NCBI GenBank assembly: GCA_035495615.1
Contig: DATJFP010000039.1
Coordinates: forward strand, 1 to 53,327
Direction: 5' to 3'
Origin: Verrucomicrobiia bacterium
GTDB lineage: Bacteria > Omnitrophota > Omnitrophia > Omnitrophales > Aquincolibacteriaceae
Length of the DNA stretch: 53,327 nt
Below are positions 33,838 through 42,038 of the stretch, in pieces (the stretch's first letter is position 1; the number at the start of each line of letters is the position of its first letter). The notes below the pieces were generated by a model. It did no database searches and was not told the origin of the DNA. It worked only from the letters and a program-made list of their open reading frames with translations. A program made the position numbers and the translations under genes.

Positions 33838-34764
33838 ATGAAAGAATTCCAAGTCATCATCATCGGCGGCGGCGGCTCCGGCCTCACGGCCGCGCTTTAT
33901 ACGTCCCGCGCCAAATTGTCCACGCTTCTTGTCGAAAAGCTGACGCCGGGGGGGCAGATCGCGCTGACCGACCTGGTGGAAAATTATCCCGGCTTTCCCG
34001 AAGGCATTCTCGGCCCGGAAATTTCTCAGCGCATGGAAGAACAGGCCAAGCGTTACGGCACCGAAGTCGAGTACCGGGAAGTCACATCGCTCGAAAAGAG
34101 CAATGGCAAGTTTCTGGTGAAGACGGCGGAGGAAACCTATACCGCCCAGGCGCTCATTCTCGCGGCCGGAGCATCTTTCCGCATGCTGGGCGTCCCGGGG
34201 GAGAAAGAGCTGACCGGCAAAGGCGTTTCTTACTGCGCCACCTGCGACGGCGCTTTTTTCAAAAACAAAGAGATCATCGTGGTCGGCGGCGGCGATTCCG
34301 CGCTTCAGGAAGGGCTTTTCCTCACGCGTTTCGCGACGACCGTTACTATCATCCACCGCCGTGACAAGCTGCGGGCCAGCCCCATTCTCCAGCAGCGCGC
34401 GCAAAACGATCCTAAGATCAAATTTATCTGGGACACGGTCGTGGAAAAAATTTCCGGCCAGGGCAAGGTCGGTTCCGTTACGCTGAAAGACCTGAAGAAA
34501 AATTCGAGCTATGAATTCAAGACCGACGGCGTCTTCATTTTCATCGGCCACGATCCCAACACGGGGTTCCTGAAAGGCTTCGTCGAGCTGGACGACAAGA
34601 ATTACATCAAAACGCCGAACGGTTCGGTCAAGACGTCGGTGGACGGCGTGTTCGCGGCGGGCGAAATCCGCGCGGGCGCCGTGAAGCAGCTCGTGGCCGC
34701 GTGCGGGGAAGGGTGCGAAGCCGCCTTGGCCGCGCAGGAATACATCGACCATCACCACGCATGA
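33838..34764 (+). CDS. trxB: Thioredoxin reductase
   Basis: The protein has 308 residues. It has the FAD-binding IIGGGGSGLTAALY, the redox-active CATCD pair in SYCATCDGAFF, the NADPH site VVGGGDSALQEGLFL, and a C-terminal DGVFAAGEIRAG FAD segment. The last motif usually reads GD-R; here it is GEIR, a minor change. It reduces thioredoxin using NADPH. It overlaps the TlpA-like gene by four bases, which suggests that electrons may feed an envelope redox relay. Confidence 0.95.
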   Translation: MKEFQVIIIGGGGSGLTAALYTSRAKLSTLLVEKLTPGGQIALTDLVENYPGFPEGILGPEISQRMEEQAKRYGTEVEYREVTSLEKSNGKFLVKTAEETYTAQALILAAGASFRMLGVPGEKELTGKGVSYCATCDGAFFKNKEIIVVGGGDSALQEGLFLTRFATTVTIIHRRDKLRASPILQQRAQNDPKIKFIWDTVVEKISGQGKVGSVTLKDLKKNSSYEFKTDGVFIFIGHDPNTGFLKGFVELDDKNYIKTPNGSVKTSVDGVFAAGEIRAGAVKQLVAACGEGCEAALAAQEYIDHHHA

Positions 34765-35258
34765 AAAAAGGCTGGCTGCTTCTCGTCCTGATCGCGTTCG
34801 CGCTTCCGGGATGCGGGCCTTCTCCGCAAAAGCCGGGCGGCCGTTTCAAGGGGCAGGCGGCGCCGGATTTCGCGCTGCCGTTTTTTCAGGAGCCCGGCAG
34901 GAAGTTTTCCCTTTCCGCAACCGCCGGCCAAACACCCGTCCTGCTCGTCTTCTGGGCGACGTGGTGCCCGCCTTGCGTGGAAGAAATCCCGCAGCTCAAC
35001 GAAATTCAAAAGCGTTATGAACCGGGCACTTTGAAGATTGCCGCGGTTAACGTGGGGCAGTCGCACGAAGCCCTTTTGGAGTTCGCGCGCGAACATGATA
35101 TGAATTACGATATTTTGATGGACGAAGCCGGGGAAGTCGCGGGACGCTATGGCGTTGCGGGCCTTCCCGTCGCCGTCCTCCTTGCCAAAGGAGGGGAAAT
35201 TATTTATTATGGTTTCACCCTTCCTCGAATAGAGGAGTATCTACCCCCCTCCCATTGA
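34761..35258 (+). CDS. TlpA/ResA-like thioredoxin lipoprotein
   Basis: The protein has 165 residues from the ATG at 34761, which overlaps the trxB stop. The signal peptide ends in a lipobox (ALPGC), so it is probably membrane-anchored in the periplasm. The AhpC/TSA-Redoxin domain has WATWCPPC and the cis-proline loop GVAGLPVAVLL. It is a likely thiol-disulfide reductase for periplasmic or cytochrome-type substrates. Confidence 0.9.
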   Translation: MKKGWLLLVLIAFALPGCGPSPQKPGGRFKGQAAPDFALPFFQEPGRKFSLSATAGQTPVLLVFWATWCPPCVEEIPQLNEIQKRYEPGTLKIAAVNVGQSHEALLEFAREHDMNYDILMDEAGEVAGRYGVAGLPVAVLLAKGGEIIYYGFTLPRIEEYLPPSH

Positions 35259-35309
35259 CGGGGCCGTCTTTGTTCAGGCACAGGTAACTCATTTTTTAGG
35301 AGGCAGTAA

Positions 35310-35612
35310 ATGAGTCACGAGTCGGATTTTAACCAAGACATGAAGAAGTTCATCCAGATGCTCAAGAAGATCCTGAACAATTCCCCGTTCCTGGAAAAAA
35401 GCAAAGATTTCAAAGAGGCGGCCGACACCACCGAATTCAATGTTAATTTTTACATCTTCCCGCTGATCTCCATGTCGCCGGAAGAAATGGACGAGCTGGA
35501 GGAAATTTACGAGAATTTTCTCATGGACGACGACAGGAACGCCGAAGACCTGACGCCGGACCTGACGAAAAGCGATCTGGATTTTCTGCGCCGTCATGGC
35601 ATCCGGTTTTAG
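35310..35612 (+). CDS. Uncharacterised acidic small protein
   Basis: The protein has 100 residues. A perfect AGGAGG lies 7 bases before the ATG, so it is well translated. The first half is helical (FNQDMKKFIQMLKKIL). A strand (FNVNFYIFPLI) and an acidic helical end (PEEMDELEEIYENFLMDDD) follow. I do not recognise the family. It overlaps the start of the DUF547 gene by 17 bases. Confidence 0.7.
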   Translation: MSHESDFNQDMKKFIQMLKKILNNSPFLEKSKDFKEAADTTEFNVNFYIFPLISMSPEEMDELEEIYENFLMDDDRNAEDLTPDLTKSDLDFLRRHGIRF

Positions 35613-36444
35613 CACCGGGAGAGCCTCCTGTTTTTTGAGGGCTTTTCCCTTCCTCATCGGCCTTTTGATTTTGATTTCACCCGCGGCTTCCGCCGACCGC
35701 CTGACCAAGCCTTTTGACCATTCTGCCTGGGACGAGCTGCTCAAAAAATTCGTCTCTCCCGAGGGCAGCGTCAATTATGAAGGCATCAAGGCCGATCCCA
35801 CGCTGCTGAACACGTACCTCAACAGCGTCGCAGCCCTCAATTCGAAGGAATTTACCGAGTTTTGGCCGAGAGAAGAAAAGCTCGCACTCATCCTCAACCT
35901 TTATCACGCGGCCATCATGAAGCACGTGATCGAACATTATCCCATCAAGTCCCTGCAGGACATCCCGGGTGTCTGGGACATTCCCGTTGTCCACCTTGGA
36001 AAATTCCGGCTGAGCATCAACCAGCTTCGCGATACTTATTTGATCCAGACTTTCCGCGACGAAAAAATCGAGGCCGCGCTTTCTTGCGGCGCCAAGAGCT
36101 GCCCGCGCCTCCAGCGAGAGGCCTTTACGGGCCCGCGCGTGGAAGGCCAGCTCTACCTCGCGGCGCGCAATTTCGTAAACGACTCCTCGCTGAACATCGT
36201 GGTGCCCGGGAAAAAAGAGATCAAGCTCTCGCGCATTTTTAAATGGTACGCCGGCAACTTCCGTCTGGATTTCGGCAACCCCGAGATCCAGGAAAAGTTC
36301 AGCATCGAGGAAAATGCCGTGCTGGCATTTCTGGCCTACTACTCGGACAGCCCTGAGAAAGTCCAGTACCTCGAAGGGCGGAACTACAAAATCAAATACC
36401 TGCCGTTTGACTGGTCGCTCAACGACTGGCGGACAGAGGAATGA
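35596..36444 (+). CDS. DUF547 family secreted protein
   Basis: The protein has 282 residues with a signal peptide (cleavage near ASA-D). The conserved features of DUF547 (PF04784) are FDHSAWDELLKKFV, VNYEGIKAD, LALILNLYHAAIMKHV, HYPIKSLQDI, the cysteine-containing ALSCGAKSCP and a final FDWSLND. The activity of this family is unproven; the fold has been suggested to be transglutaminase/papain-like. The ATG at 35596 lies inside the preceding gene; later starts would cut into the signal peptide. Confidence 0.9.
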   Translation: MASGFSTGRASCFLRAFPFLIGLLILISPAASADRLTKPFDHSAWDELLKKFVSPEGSVNYEGIKADPTLLNTYLNSVAALNSKEFTEFWPREEKLALILNLYHAAIMKHVIEHYPIKSLQDIPGVWDIPVVHLGKFRLSINQLRDTYLIQTFRDEKIEAALSCGAKSCPRLQREAFTGPRVEGQLYLAARNFVNDSSLNIVVPGKKEIKLSRIFKWYAGNFRLDFGNPEIQEKFSIEENAVLAFLAYYSDSPEKVQYLEGRNYKIKYLPFDWSLNDWRTEE

Positions 36445-37259
36445 AGCTGCGGGTTGCATGCATACAGAACAGCGCGGGACCCCGCTTCGATCAGAATCTG
36501 GCCCGCTCTCTGCGGCTCGCCGGACGCGCGCTCGAGCAATCGCCCCAGATTATCGCTTATCCGGAAAACTTTTTGTGGCGCGGCGATTCCTCGGGACTCG
36601 AGGAAGCAGCGCGCGCGACGCCTGAAGCCGTTGAGATTTTCAAAGAATTGGCCCGCAGCACGAAGACGGCCTTCCTTCTCGGCAGCGTCGTGGAAAAAAG
36701 CCCGGTCCGCGGGAAATATTACAATACTTCCTTGTTTGTTTCGGAGCAGGGCAAGATCCTGGCGGCATACCGGAAGATCCATTTGTTCGATATCGCCTTG
36801 AAAAAAAAGGTCAGCGTGAAGGAGTCCCGCCATACGGCCCGCGGGAACAAGCCTGCGATGTTCCGTTATCGTGGAATCAAGATGGGGCTCAGTATTTGTT
36901 ATGACTTGAGATTTCCGGAACTTTACCGGATTCTGTCCGCGCGGGGCTGCCGTCTCGTGTTCGTGCCTTCCAATTTCACGCATGCGACGGGCCGGGCCCA
37001 CTGGGAGGTTCTTCTCCGCGCGCGCGCCGTCGAAAACCAGATTTTTATCGCGGCTCCAGCACAGTCGGGGACGAATCCCGCGACGGGCATCCGGAGCTTC
37101 GGCTCCACCATGATGGTTTCGCCCTGGGGAGATGTGGAGGTGCGGGCGCCTGTATCCGGCGAAGCCGTCATCGCCGCCGAATTCGACTTTGCGGAGCAGG
37201 ACCGCCTGCGCGCGGGGTTTCCGGTATTGAGCCATCGCCGGCTGAAAAGTTTCTCCTAA
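36441..37259 (+). CDS. Carbon-nitrogen hydrolase (nitrilase/omega-amidase family)
   Basis: The protein has 272 residues. The Glu-Lys-Cys triad is visible in AYPENF, YRKIHLFD and SICYDLRFPEL. The FTHATGRAHWEVLLRARA segment points to the Nit/omega-amidase branch, which includes enzymes that repair deaminated glutathione. A link to the glutathione genes at the end of the window is possible but not shown. It overlaps the DUF547 gene by ATGA. Confidence 0.92.
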   Translation: MKLRVACIQNSAGPRFDQNLARSLRLAGRALEQSPQIIAYPENFLWRGDSSGLEEAARATPEAVEIFKELARSTKTAFLLGSVVEKSPVRGKYYNTSLFVSEQGKILAAYRKIHLFDIALKKKVSVKESRHTARGNKPAMFRYRGIKMGLSICYDLRFPELYRILSARGCRLVFVPSNFTHATGRAHWEVLLRARAVENQIFIAAPAQSGTNPATGIRSFGSTMMVSPWGDVEVRAPVSGEAVIAAEFDFAEQDRLRAGFPVLSHRRLKSFS

Positions 37260-37297
37260 GTCCAGGACCTGTTGCAGCTTAAGAACCCATAAAGACA

Positions 37298-37327
37298 TTG
37301 ACACGCGGGGAGCCCATCCCCTATAAT
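37298..37327 (+). promoter_or_regulatory. Consensus promoter for rplU-rpmA
   Basis: TTGACA (37298-37303) and TATAAT (37322-37327) both match the consensus fully, with an 18-base spacer. The leader to rplU is about 62 bases and pyrimidine-rich. Confidence 0.9.
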
Positions 37328-37395
37328 CTTCATTCCTTTTACACGTAACCCTTTGATTACCTATTTCTTACGCAATCCGAAAGCAGGAACGAACA

Positions 37396-37716
37396 ATGTC
37401 AAATTATGCAATCGTCCAGACCGGCGCCAAGCAATACCTCGTCGAGCCCAATCTGGTCATCCAGGTTGAAAAAATTGCGCCCCAAGGCAAAGACGCGCGC
37501 GTCGAATTGGATCATGTCCTTCTGGTGAAAGACGGATCCGGCATCCGCGTGGGGCAGCCGCTGTTGAAGGGCGCCAAAGTCATTTGCGAAGACCTGGGCG
37601 TGGTCAAGGGCCCGAAAGTCGTTTCTCTCGAATACCGGCGCAGAAAGGCGTCCCGCAACAAAAAGGGACACCGCCAGAAGTTTTCCAATCTGCTGGTCAA
37701 AGAAATCGTCAGCTAA
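37396..37716 (+). CDS. rplU: Ribosomal protein L21
   Basis: The protein has 106 residues. MSNYAIVQTGAKQYLVEP and the KASRNKKGHRQKFSNLLVKEI ending (two parts of it) are standard for bacterial L21, which binds 23S rRNA. It is followed 21 bases later by rpmA, the normal order. Confidence 0.97.
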   Translation: MSNYAIVQTGAKQYLVEPNLVIQVEKIAPQGKDARVELDHVLLVKDGSGIRVGQPLLKGAKVICEDLGVVKGPKVVSLEYRRRKASRNKKGHRQKFSNLLVKEIVS

Positions 37717-37737
37717 TTTTTTTCAGAAGAGGTCGTC

Positions 37738-37986
37738 ATGGCACATACAAAAGCACAAGGCAGTACGAATAACGGAAGAGATTCAAACTCCAAACGCCTC
37801 GGCGTCAAAGTCTATGGCGGTCAGAAGATCCGCGCGGGAAGCATCATCGTCCGCCAGCGCGGCAACCGTTTCCATCCCGGGCTTTTCGTCGGCCGCGGCA
37901 ACGACTTTACGCTTTTTGCAAAGCGCGATGGGATCGTGGAGTTCAAGAAGAATAAGACCGTCAACGTTCTCCCGCTTGCACAATAA
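37738..37986 (+). CDS. rpmA: Ribosomal protein L27
   Basis: The protein has 82 residues. It has the conserved flexible N-terminal arm ([20 protein letters not shown]), [11 protein letters not shown] and [10 protein letters not shown]27 lies near the peptidyl transferase centre. The arm starts with AHTKAQG and shows no extra Firmicutes-type cleaved leader. A strong terminator follows. Confidence 0.97.
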   Translation: MAHTKAQGSTNNGRDSNSKRLGVKVYGGQKIRAGSIIVRQRGNRFHPGLFVGRGNDFTLFAKRDGIVEFKKNKTVNVLPLAQ

Positions 37987-38001
37987 TTTCACCTTCACTC
38001 T

Positions 38002-38045
38002 GAAAGGCTAAAAAACGACCCAATCGTTTTTTAGCCTTTCTTCTT
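38002..38045 (+). terminator. Strong intrinsic terminator after rpmA
   Basis: A 17-bp perfect stem (38002-38018 with 38024-38040) encloses the loop CCCAA. The 3' arm is T-rich (TCGTTTTTTAGCC) and is followed by TTCTTTT. The symmetric A/T tracts could make it act in both directions. obg starts only 21 bases after the stem. Confidence 0.85.
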
Positions 38046-38060
38046 TTCCGGCGGCAATTT

Positions 38061-39023
38061 ATGTTTCTCAATAATGTCCATCTTACGGTGCAGTCAGGCG
38101 GCGGCGGCCACGGATGCGAGAGCTACATGGGCCGCACCGACAGAAAGCGTGTGCCTGACGGCGGGGACGGCGGCCGCGGCGGGCGCATCATTTTCCGCGC
38201 CGACAACAACGCGCCTTCACTCATGAATTTCCGCTTCCGCCAGCACATCCTTGCGGAGACAGGCGGCCACGGCGGGGCCAGCAAAAAAAGCGGCGCCAAT
38301 GGCAAAGACACGCGCATCCTCGTTCCCGTCGGCACAAGCGTCTACGACCGCAGCCGCAGTTTCCTCATCCGCGAGCTCAAGAACAACGGCGATGAAGTCA
38401 TCGCCGTGGAAGGCGGCAAAGGCGGCTCCGGCAATTTTGGCGGAAAAGAAGCCACTTCCGGAGAACCCGGCGGCATTCTCGAAGTCGAGCTCACGTTCCG
38501 CATTCCCGCGGATGTTTTTCTCGTGGGGCTTCCGAATTCCGGCAAGTCCGCGCTCATGAACCGGCTGACCAACACGCACCTGAAAAGCGAGCCTTATCCT
38601 TTTTGCACGCAGTCCCCGGAAATCGGCGTTTATGAAGTCTCCGATTATGAAAAGGTCACGCTTTGCGAGCTGCCGTCCATTTACCGCGGATCACAGGAAG
38701 GCCGCGGCTGTGGAACCGATTTTCTGGCGCAGCTGGAAGCGGCCAAATTCATTTTGTACGTGCTGGATCCGCTTTCGGAGTTCGCTTCTTCGGTGAAAGA
38801 AGGTTACGAGCTGCTCCGTGAAATCGTCGGCGCTTTCAACGAGAAGCTCCTCGATATTCCGCACGCGATCGTCATCAACAAGATGGATTTGAAGGAAGCG
38901 CAGGCGAAAGTGAAGGGCGAGCGTTTCAAACCCCGCGTCCAGGTTTTTCAGATTTCCGCGGCCGAAGGTAAAAACCTCGGGCCTCTTTCCGAATTTCTCA
39001 AAGAAACGTTTTGCTCCGCGTGA
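38061..39023 (+). CDS. obg: Obg-family GTPase with degenerate G3 motif
   Basis: The protein has 320 residues. The glycine-rich Obg fold covers residues 1-150 (GGDGGRGGRI, GKGGSGNFGG). The GTPase domain has G1 GLPNSGKS (156-163), G4 NKMD (273-276) and G5 SA (299-300). The G2 region reads YPFCTQSPEIG where Obg normally has YPFTT--P. G3, normally D-x-P-G, is here E203-L-P-S206. The C-terminal OCT domain is absent. The gene is in the canonical rplU-rpmA-obg position, so it is probably the organism's Obg, but GTP hydrolysis may be weak or altered. Confidence 0.9.
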   Translation: MFLNNVHLTVQSGGGGHGCESYMGRTDRKRVPDGGDGGRGGRIIFRADNNAPSLMNFRFRQHILAETGGHGGASKKSGANGKDTRILVPVGTSVYDRSRSFLIRELKNNGDEVIAVEGGKGGSGNFGGKEATSGEPGGILEVELTFRIPADVFLVGLPNSGKSALMNRLTNTHLKSEPYPFCTQSPEIGVYEVSDYEKVTLCELPSIYRGSQEGRGCGTDFLAQLEAAKFILYVLDPLSEFASSVKEGYELLREIVGAFNEKLLDIPHAIVINKMDLKEAQAKVKGERFKPRVQVFQISAAEGKNLGPLSEFLKETFCSA

Positions 39024-39028
39024 GCGAT

Positions 39029-40141
39029 ATGTCAGAACGCATCAAAAAAAGCAGGCGCATTGTCATCAAGGCGGGAACCAGCATTCTCACCGGCAAGGAC
39101 GGTTCTTTCGCGCCGGAGAACATGGCCCGGCTGGGAAACGAGATCGTTTCGCTCATCGAAGAGGGCAAGGAAGTGGTGCTCGTCAGTTCCGGCGCCATCG
39201 GCCTCGGCATGGAGATCGCGTCCTTCAAGAAGCGGCCCAAGGAAATGGCCAAGCTCCAGGCCTGCGCCGCCATCGGCCAGGGCAAATTGATGCATGCCTA
39301 CGAGCTTTTTTTCTCGAAGCGCGGCATCCATACCGCCCAGATCCTTTTGACGCGCGACGGCCTCGAGATCCGGGAACGCTTCCTCAGGGCAAGCGATACG
39401 GTGGAGGAGCTGCTGAAGATGAAAGTGCTTCCCATCGTCAACGAGAACGATACGATCGCGACCGATGAGATCGCCTTCGGCGATAACGACAAGCTGTCGG
39501 TGCACGTCGCGCACCTGGTGCGGGCCGACCTTTTGATCATCCTCTCGGACGTGGACGGCTTTTACCTGAAAGACGGTTCGCGCGTCCGGCGCGTGAATTC
39601 GCGCGGAGAAATCCAGAATGAGCTGGTCAAGCACCTGAAAGATACAAAAAAAGAAAAGACCGTGGGCGGCATGGCCGCGAAACTCAAGGCCGCGTCAACG
39701 GCCATGGAGCTCGGCATTCCGCTGCTCATCGTGAACGGCCACGAAAAAGCCGTCCTCTCCCGCGCGCTTGACGGCGATGATGTCGGCACGCTTTTCATGC
39801 CGGCCAAAGACCGGCGCAATGCTCGTGAGATGTGGCTTTCTTTTTCCGCGCCGCGACAGGGAACACTCGTGGTTGACGCGGGCGCGCACGAAGCGCTGCG
39901 CCAGCGCAAGGTCAGCCTGCTGCCCCGGGGGCTGGTGAAAGTTCGCGGCGACTTCGGCCGCGGCGCGGTCGTGGAACTCGAGACTCCGGACGCCAAAGTC
40001 TTCGGCCGGGGAGTCGTGCGTTACTCCAGCGACGAACTGGGCCGCTTGATCGGAAAAAAGAGCGGTGAAATCGAAGCGGTTTTGGGCTATAAGTATCAAG
40101 ACGAGATCGTGCACCGCAACGACATGGTGCTGTGGGATTGA
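39029..40141 (+). CDS. proB: Glutamate 5-kinase with PUA domain
   Basis: The protein has 370 residues from the ATG at 39029; a TTG at 39011 inside obg is less likely. The amino-acid kinase domain has VIKAGTSIL, LVSSGAIGLG, NENDTIATDEIAFGDND, LSDVDGFY and GGMAAKLKAA. The C-terminal PUA domain (about 280-370) is present, as in the long ProB form. It phosphorylates glutamate in the first step of proline synthesis. proA follows 2 bases later. Confidence 0.96.
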   Translation: MSERIKKSRRIVIKAGTSILTGKDGSFAPENMARLGNEIVSLIEEGKEVVLVSSGAIGLGMEIASFKKRPKEMAKLQACAAIGQGKLMHAYELFFSKRGIHTAQILLTRDGLEIRERFLRASDTVEELLKMKVLPIVNENDTIATDEIAFGDNDKLSVHVAHLVRADLLIILSDVDGFYLKDGSRVRRVNSRGEIQNELVKHLKDTKKEKTVGGMAAKLKAASTAMELGIPLLIVNGHEKAVLSRALDGDDVGTLFMPAKDRRNAREMWLSFSAPRQGTLVVDAGAHEALRQRKVSLLPRGLVKVRGDFGRGAVVELETPDAKVFGRGVVRYSSDELGRLIGKKSGEIEAVLGYKYQDEIVHRNDMVLWD

Positions 40142-40143
40142 TC

Positions 40144-41442
40144 ATGGCGACGGCGGAGATGAAAACGGGTGAAAAAATGAAAACGCATTCCTGGGAGAAA
40201 GAACTGACGGGCGTCCTTGCCGCGGCCAAAATCGCCGCGCGCGAAGCTGCGGGCTTGAAGAACACGCTCAAGAATAAGATCCTGGAAGATGCCGCCGGCC
40301 GCATGGTCAAAGAGACACAGACGCTTTTGCGCGAGAATCTGAAAGACCTTCAGAACGCGGAAAAAGACGGTCTGAGCTCGGCCATGATCGACCGCCTGCG
40401 TCTCACGCCGGACAGGATCAAGCAGATGGCGGAAGGCGTGCGCGCCGTAGCCCGGCTCGAGGACCCGGTAGGCCGCGTGCAGGCCCGCTGGAAAAGGCCG
40501 AACGGGCTGAAGATCACCAAAGTCACGGTTCCCATCGGCGTCATTCTGATTATTTTCGAGTCGCGCCCGAACGTCACGGTCGAGTGCGCCGCGCTGTGCC
40601 TGAAAAGCGGCAATGCCGCCCTGCTGCGGGGGGGCAAAGAGGCTTTTCATTCCAATCAGGCCCTGGCGTCGATTTTTTCGAAGTCGCTTGCGCGCTTCAA
40701 GGCATCGCCGAACATCGTGAATATGATCGGAACGACAGACCGCGAGGCCGTGGACTTTCTGCTGCGGCGCCAGCAGGACATCCAACTTGTCATTCCGCGC
40801 GGCGGCCAGTCCCTCATCCGCAAGGTGGTCGAAAACTCGCGGATTCCGGTCATCAAACACTATCAGGGCATTTGCCACGTGTATGTCGACGCGCAGGCGG
40901 ATCTCAAAAAAGCTTTGACCATCGCGCGCAACGCGAAATTGCAGCGTCCGGGCGTGTGCAACGCCATGGAGACGCTGCTCGTCCACAAAAAGGTGGCGCC
41001 GCGTTTTCTTTCCATGCTCAGCGAGGCTTTCGGCGCGGAAGGCTGCGAAATACGCGGCGACCGTGAGACGCTCAAATACGTGCCTTGGGCGAAGCAGGCC
41101 AAGGCCGAAGATTACGGCTACGAATTTCTGGACAAGATCCTGGCTGTGAAAGTCGTGCCGGATGCGGCCTCGGCCGTCAGGCACATCCAGGAGCATGGCT
41201 CCGCGCACACGGACGCCATCGTGACGCGCAGCAAGAAGGCCGCGCGCTATTTCGTCGATCACGTCGATTCCTCGTCGGTCATGGTGAACGCCTCCACGCG
41301 GTTCGCGGACGGTTTCGAATACGGATTCGGCGCGGAAATTGGAATCTCCACGGACAAAATTCATGCCCGGGGCCCTATGGGACTGGAGGGGCTCACCTCT
41401 TATAAGTATGTCGTCGAGGGCAACGGGCAAATCCGGTCCTGA
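40144..41442 (+). CDS. proA: Gamma-glutamyl phosphate reductase
   Basis: The protein has 432 residues from the ATG at 40144. It has an aldehyde dehydrogenase fold with the ProA signature: PIGVILIIFESRPNVTVE, LKSGNAALLRGGKEA, the catalytic cysteine in QRPGVCNAMETLLV, and FGAEIGISTDKIHARGPMG near the end. It reduces glutamyl-5-phosphate to the semialdehyde. The first about 14 residues are a variable extension, and an alternative Met lies within it. Confidence 0.96.
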   Translation: MATAEMKTGEKMKTHSWEKELTGVLAAAKIAAREAAGLKNTLKNKILEDAAGRMVKETQTLLRENLKDLQNAEKDGLSSAMIDRLRLTPDRIKQMAEGVRAVARLEDPVGRVQARWKRPNGLKITKVTVPIGVILIIFESRPNVTVECAALCLKSGNAALLRGGKEAFHSNQALASIFSKSLARFKASPNIVNMIGTTDREAVDFLLRRQQDIQLVIPRGGQSLIRKVVENSRIPVIKHYQGICHVYVDAQADLKKALTIARNAKLQRPGVCNAMETLLVHKKVAPRFLSMLSEAFGAEGCEIRGDRETLKYVPWAKQAKAEDYGYEFLDKILAVKVVPDAASAVRHIQEHGSAHTDAIVTRSKKAARYFVDHVDSSSVMVNASTRFADGFEYGFGAEIGISTDKIHARGPMGLEGLTSYKYVVEGNGQIRS

Positions 41443-41456
41443 TATTGCGAAAAAAA

Positions 41457-42038
41457 ATGAAATTAGGAGTTTTAGGCGGGACATTCGATCCCATTCACGA
41501 AGGTCACTTGGCCCTGGCCCGCGCTGCCCGGCAGCAGTTTGCCCTGGATAAAATCCTGTTCATTCCGACCCGTCTGCCTCCCCATAAAGCTGAACGTACC
41601 GATCTCGCGCCGGAATCCCACCGGGCGCGGATGGTGGAACTCGCGATCCGAGGCAATCCTGATTTTGAAATGTCCCGCCTCGAGCTCGACCGTCCCGGCG
41701 TTTCTTATACGATCGATACCCTTCAGGATCTGGAAAAACGCTATCCCGGCGCCGGCCTCTATTTGATCCTGGGCGCGGACACGCTGGAAACGCTCGATAC
41801 CTGGCGGGACGCGGACAAGATCAGGAAAATTGCGGGGCTGCTCGTGGCCAAAAGGCCTGGGAGCGACGTGCGGGGCTGCGGCGACGAAGGGGTGTGCTGG
41901 ATCTCCATGCAGGAAAATCCCGCGTCTTCCTCGCGCGTGCGCGAAGAATTGCGGCGCAGCCATCTTGCGCCGGGAATGCTTCCGGCGGCCGTCCTGGATT
42001 ACATCCAGGAAAAGAAACTCTACGCGGGCCGCGCATGA
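41457..42038 (+). CDS. nadD: Nicotinate-nucleotide adenylyltransferase
   Basis: The protein has 193 residues from the ATG at 41457; the TTG at 41445 would add only MRKK. It has the nucleotidyltransferase signature GGTFDPIHEGHL, the LDRPGVSYTIDTL segment, ILGADTLETLDTW, and the SSSRVREEL form of the ISSTxxR motif. It makes deamido-NAD from nicotinate mononucleotide and ATP. The association with obg-proBA is common in bacteria. Confidence 0.95.
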   Translation: MKLGVLGGTFDPIHEGHLALARAARQQFALDKILFIPTRLPPHKAERTDLAPESHRARMVELAIRGNPDFEMSRLELDRPGVSYTIDTLQDLEKRYPGAGLYLILGADTLETLDTWRDADKIRKIAGLLVAKRPGSDVRGCGDEGVCWISMQENPASSSRVREELRRSHLAPGMLPAAVLDYIQEKKLYAGRA

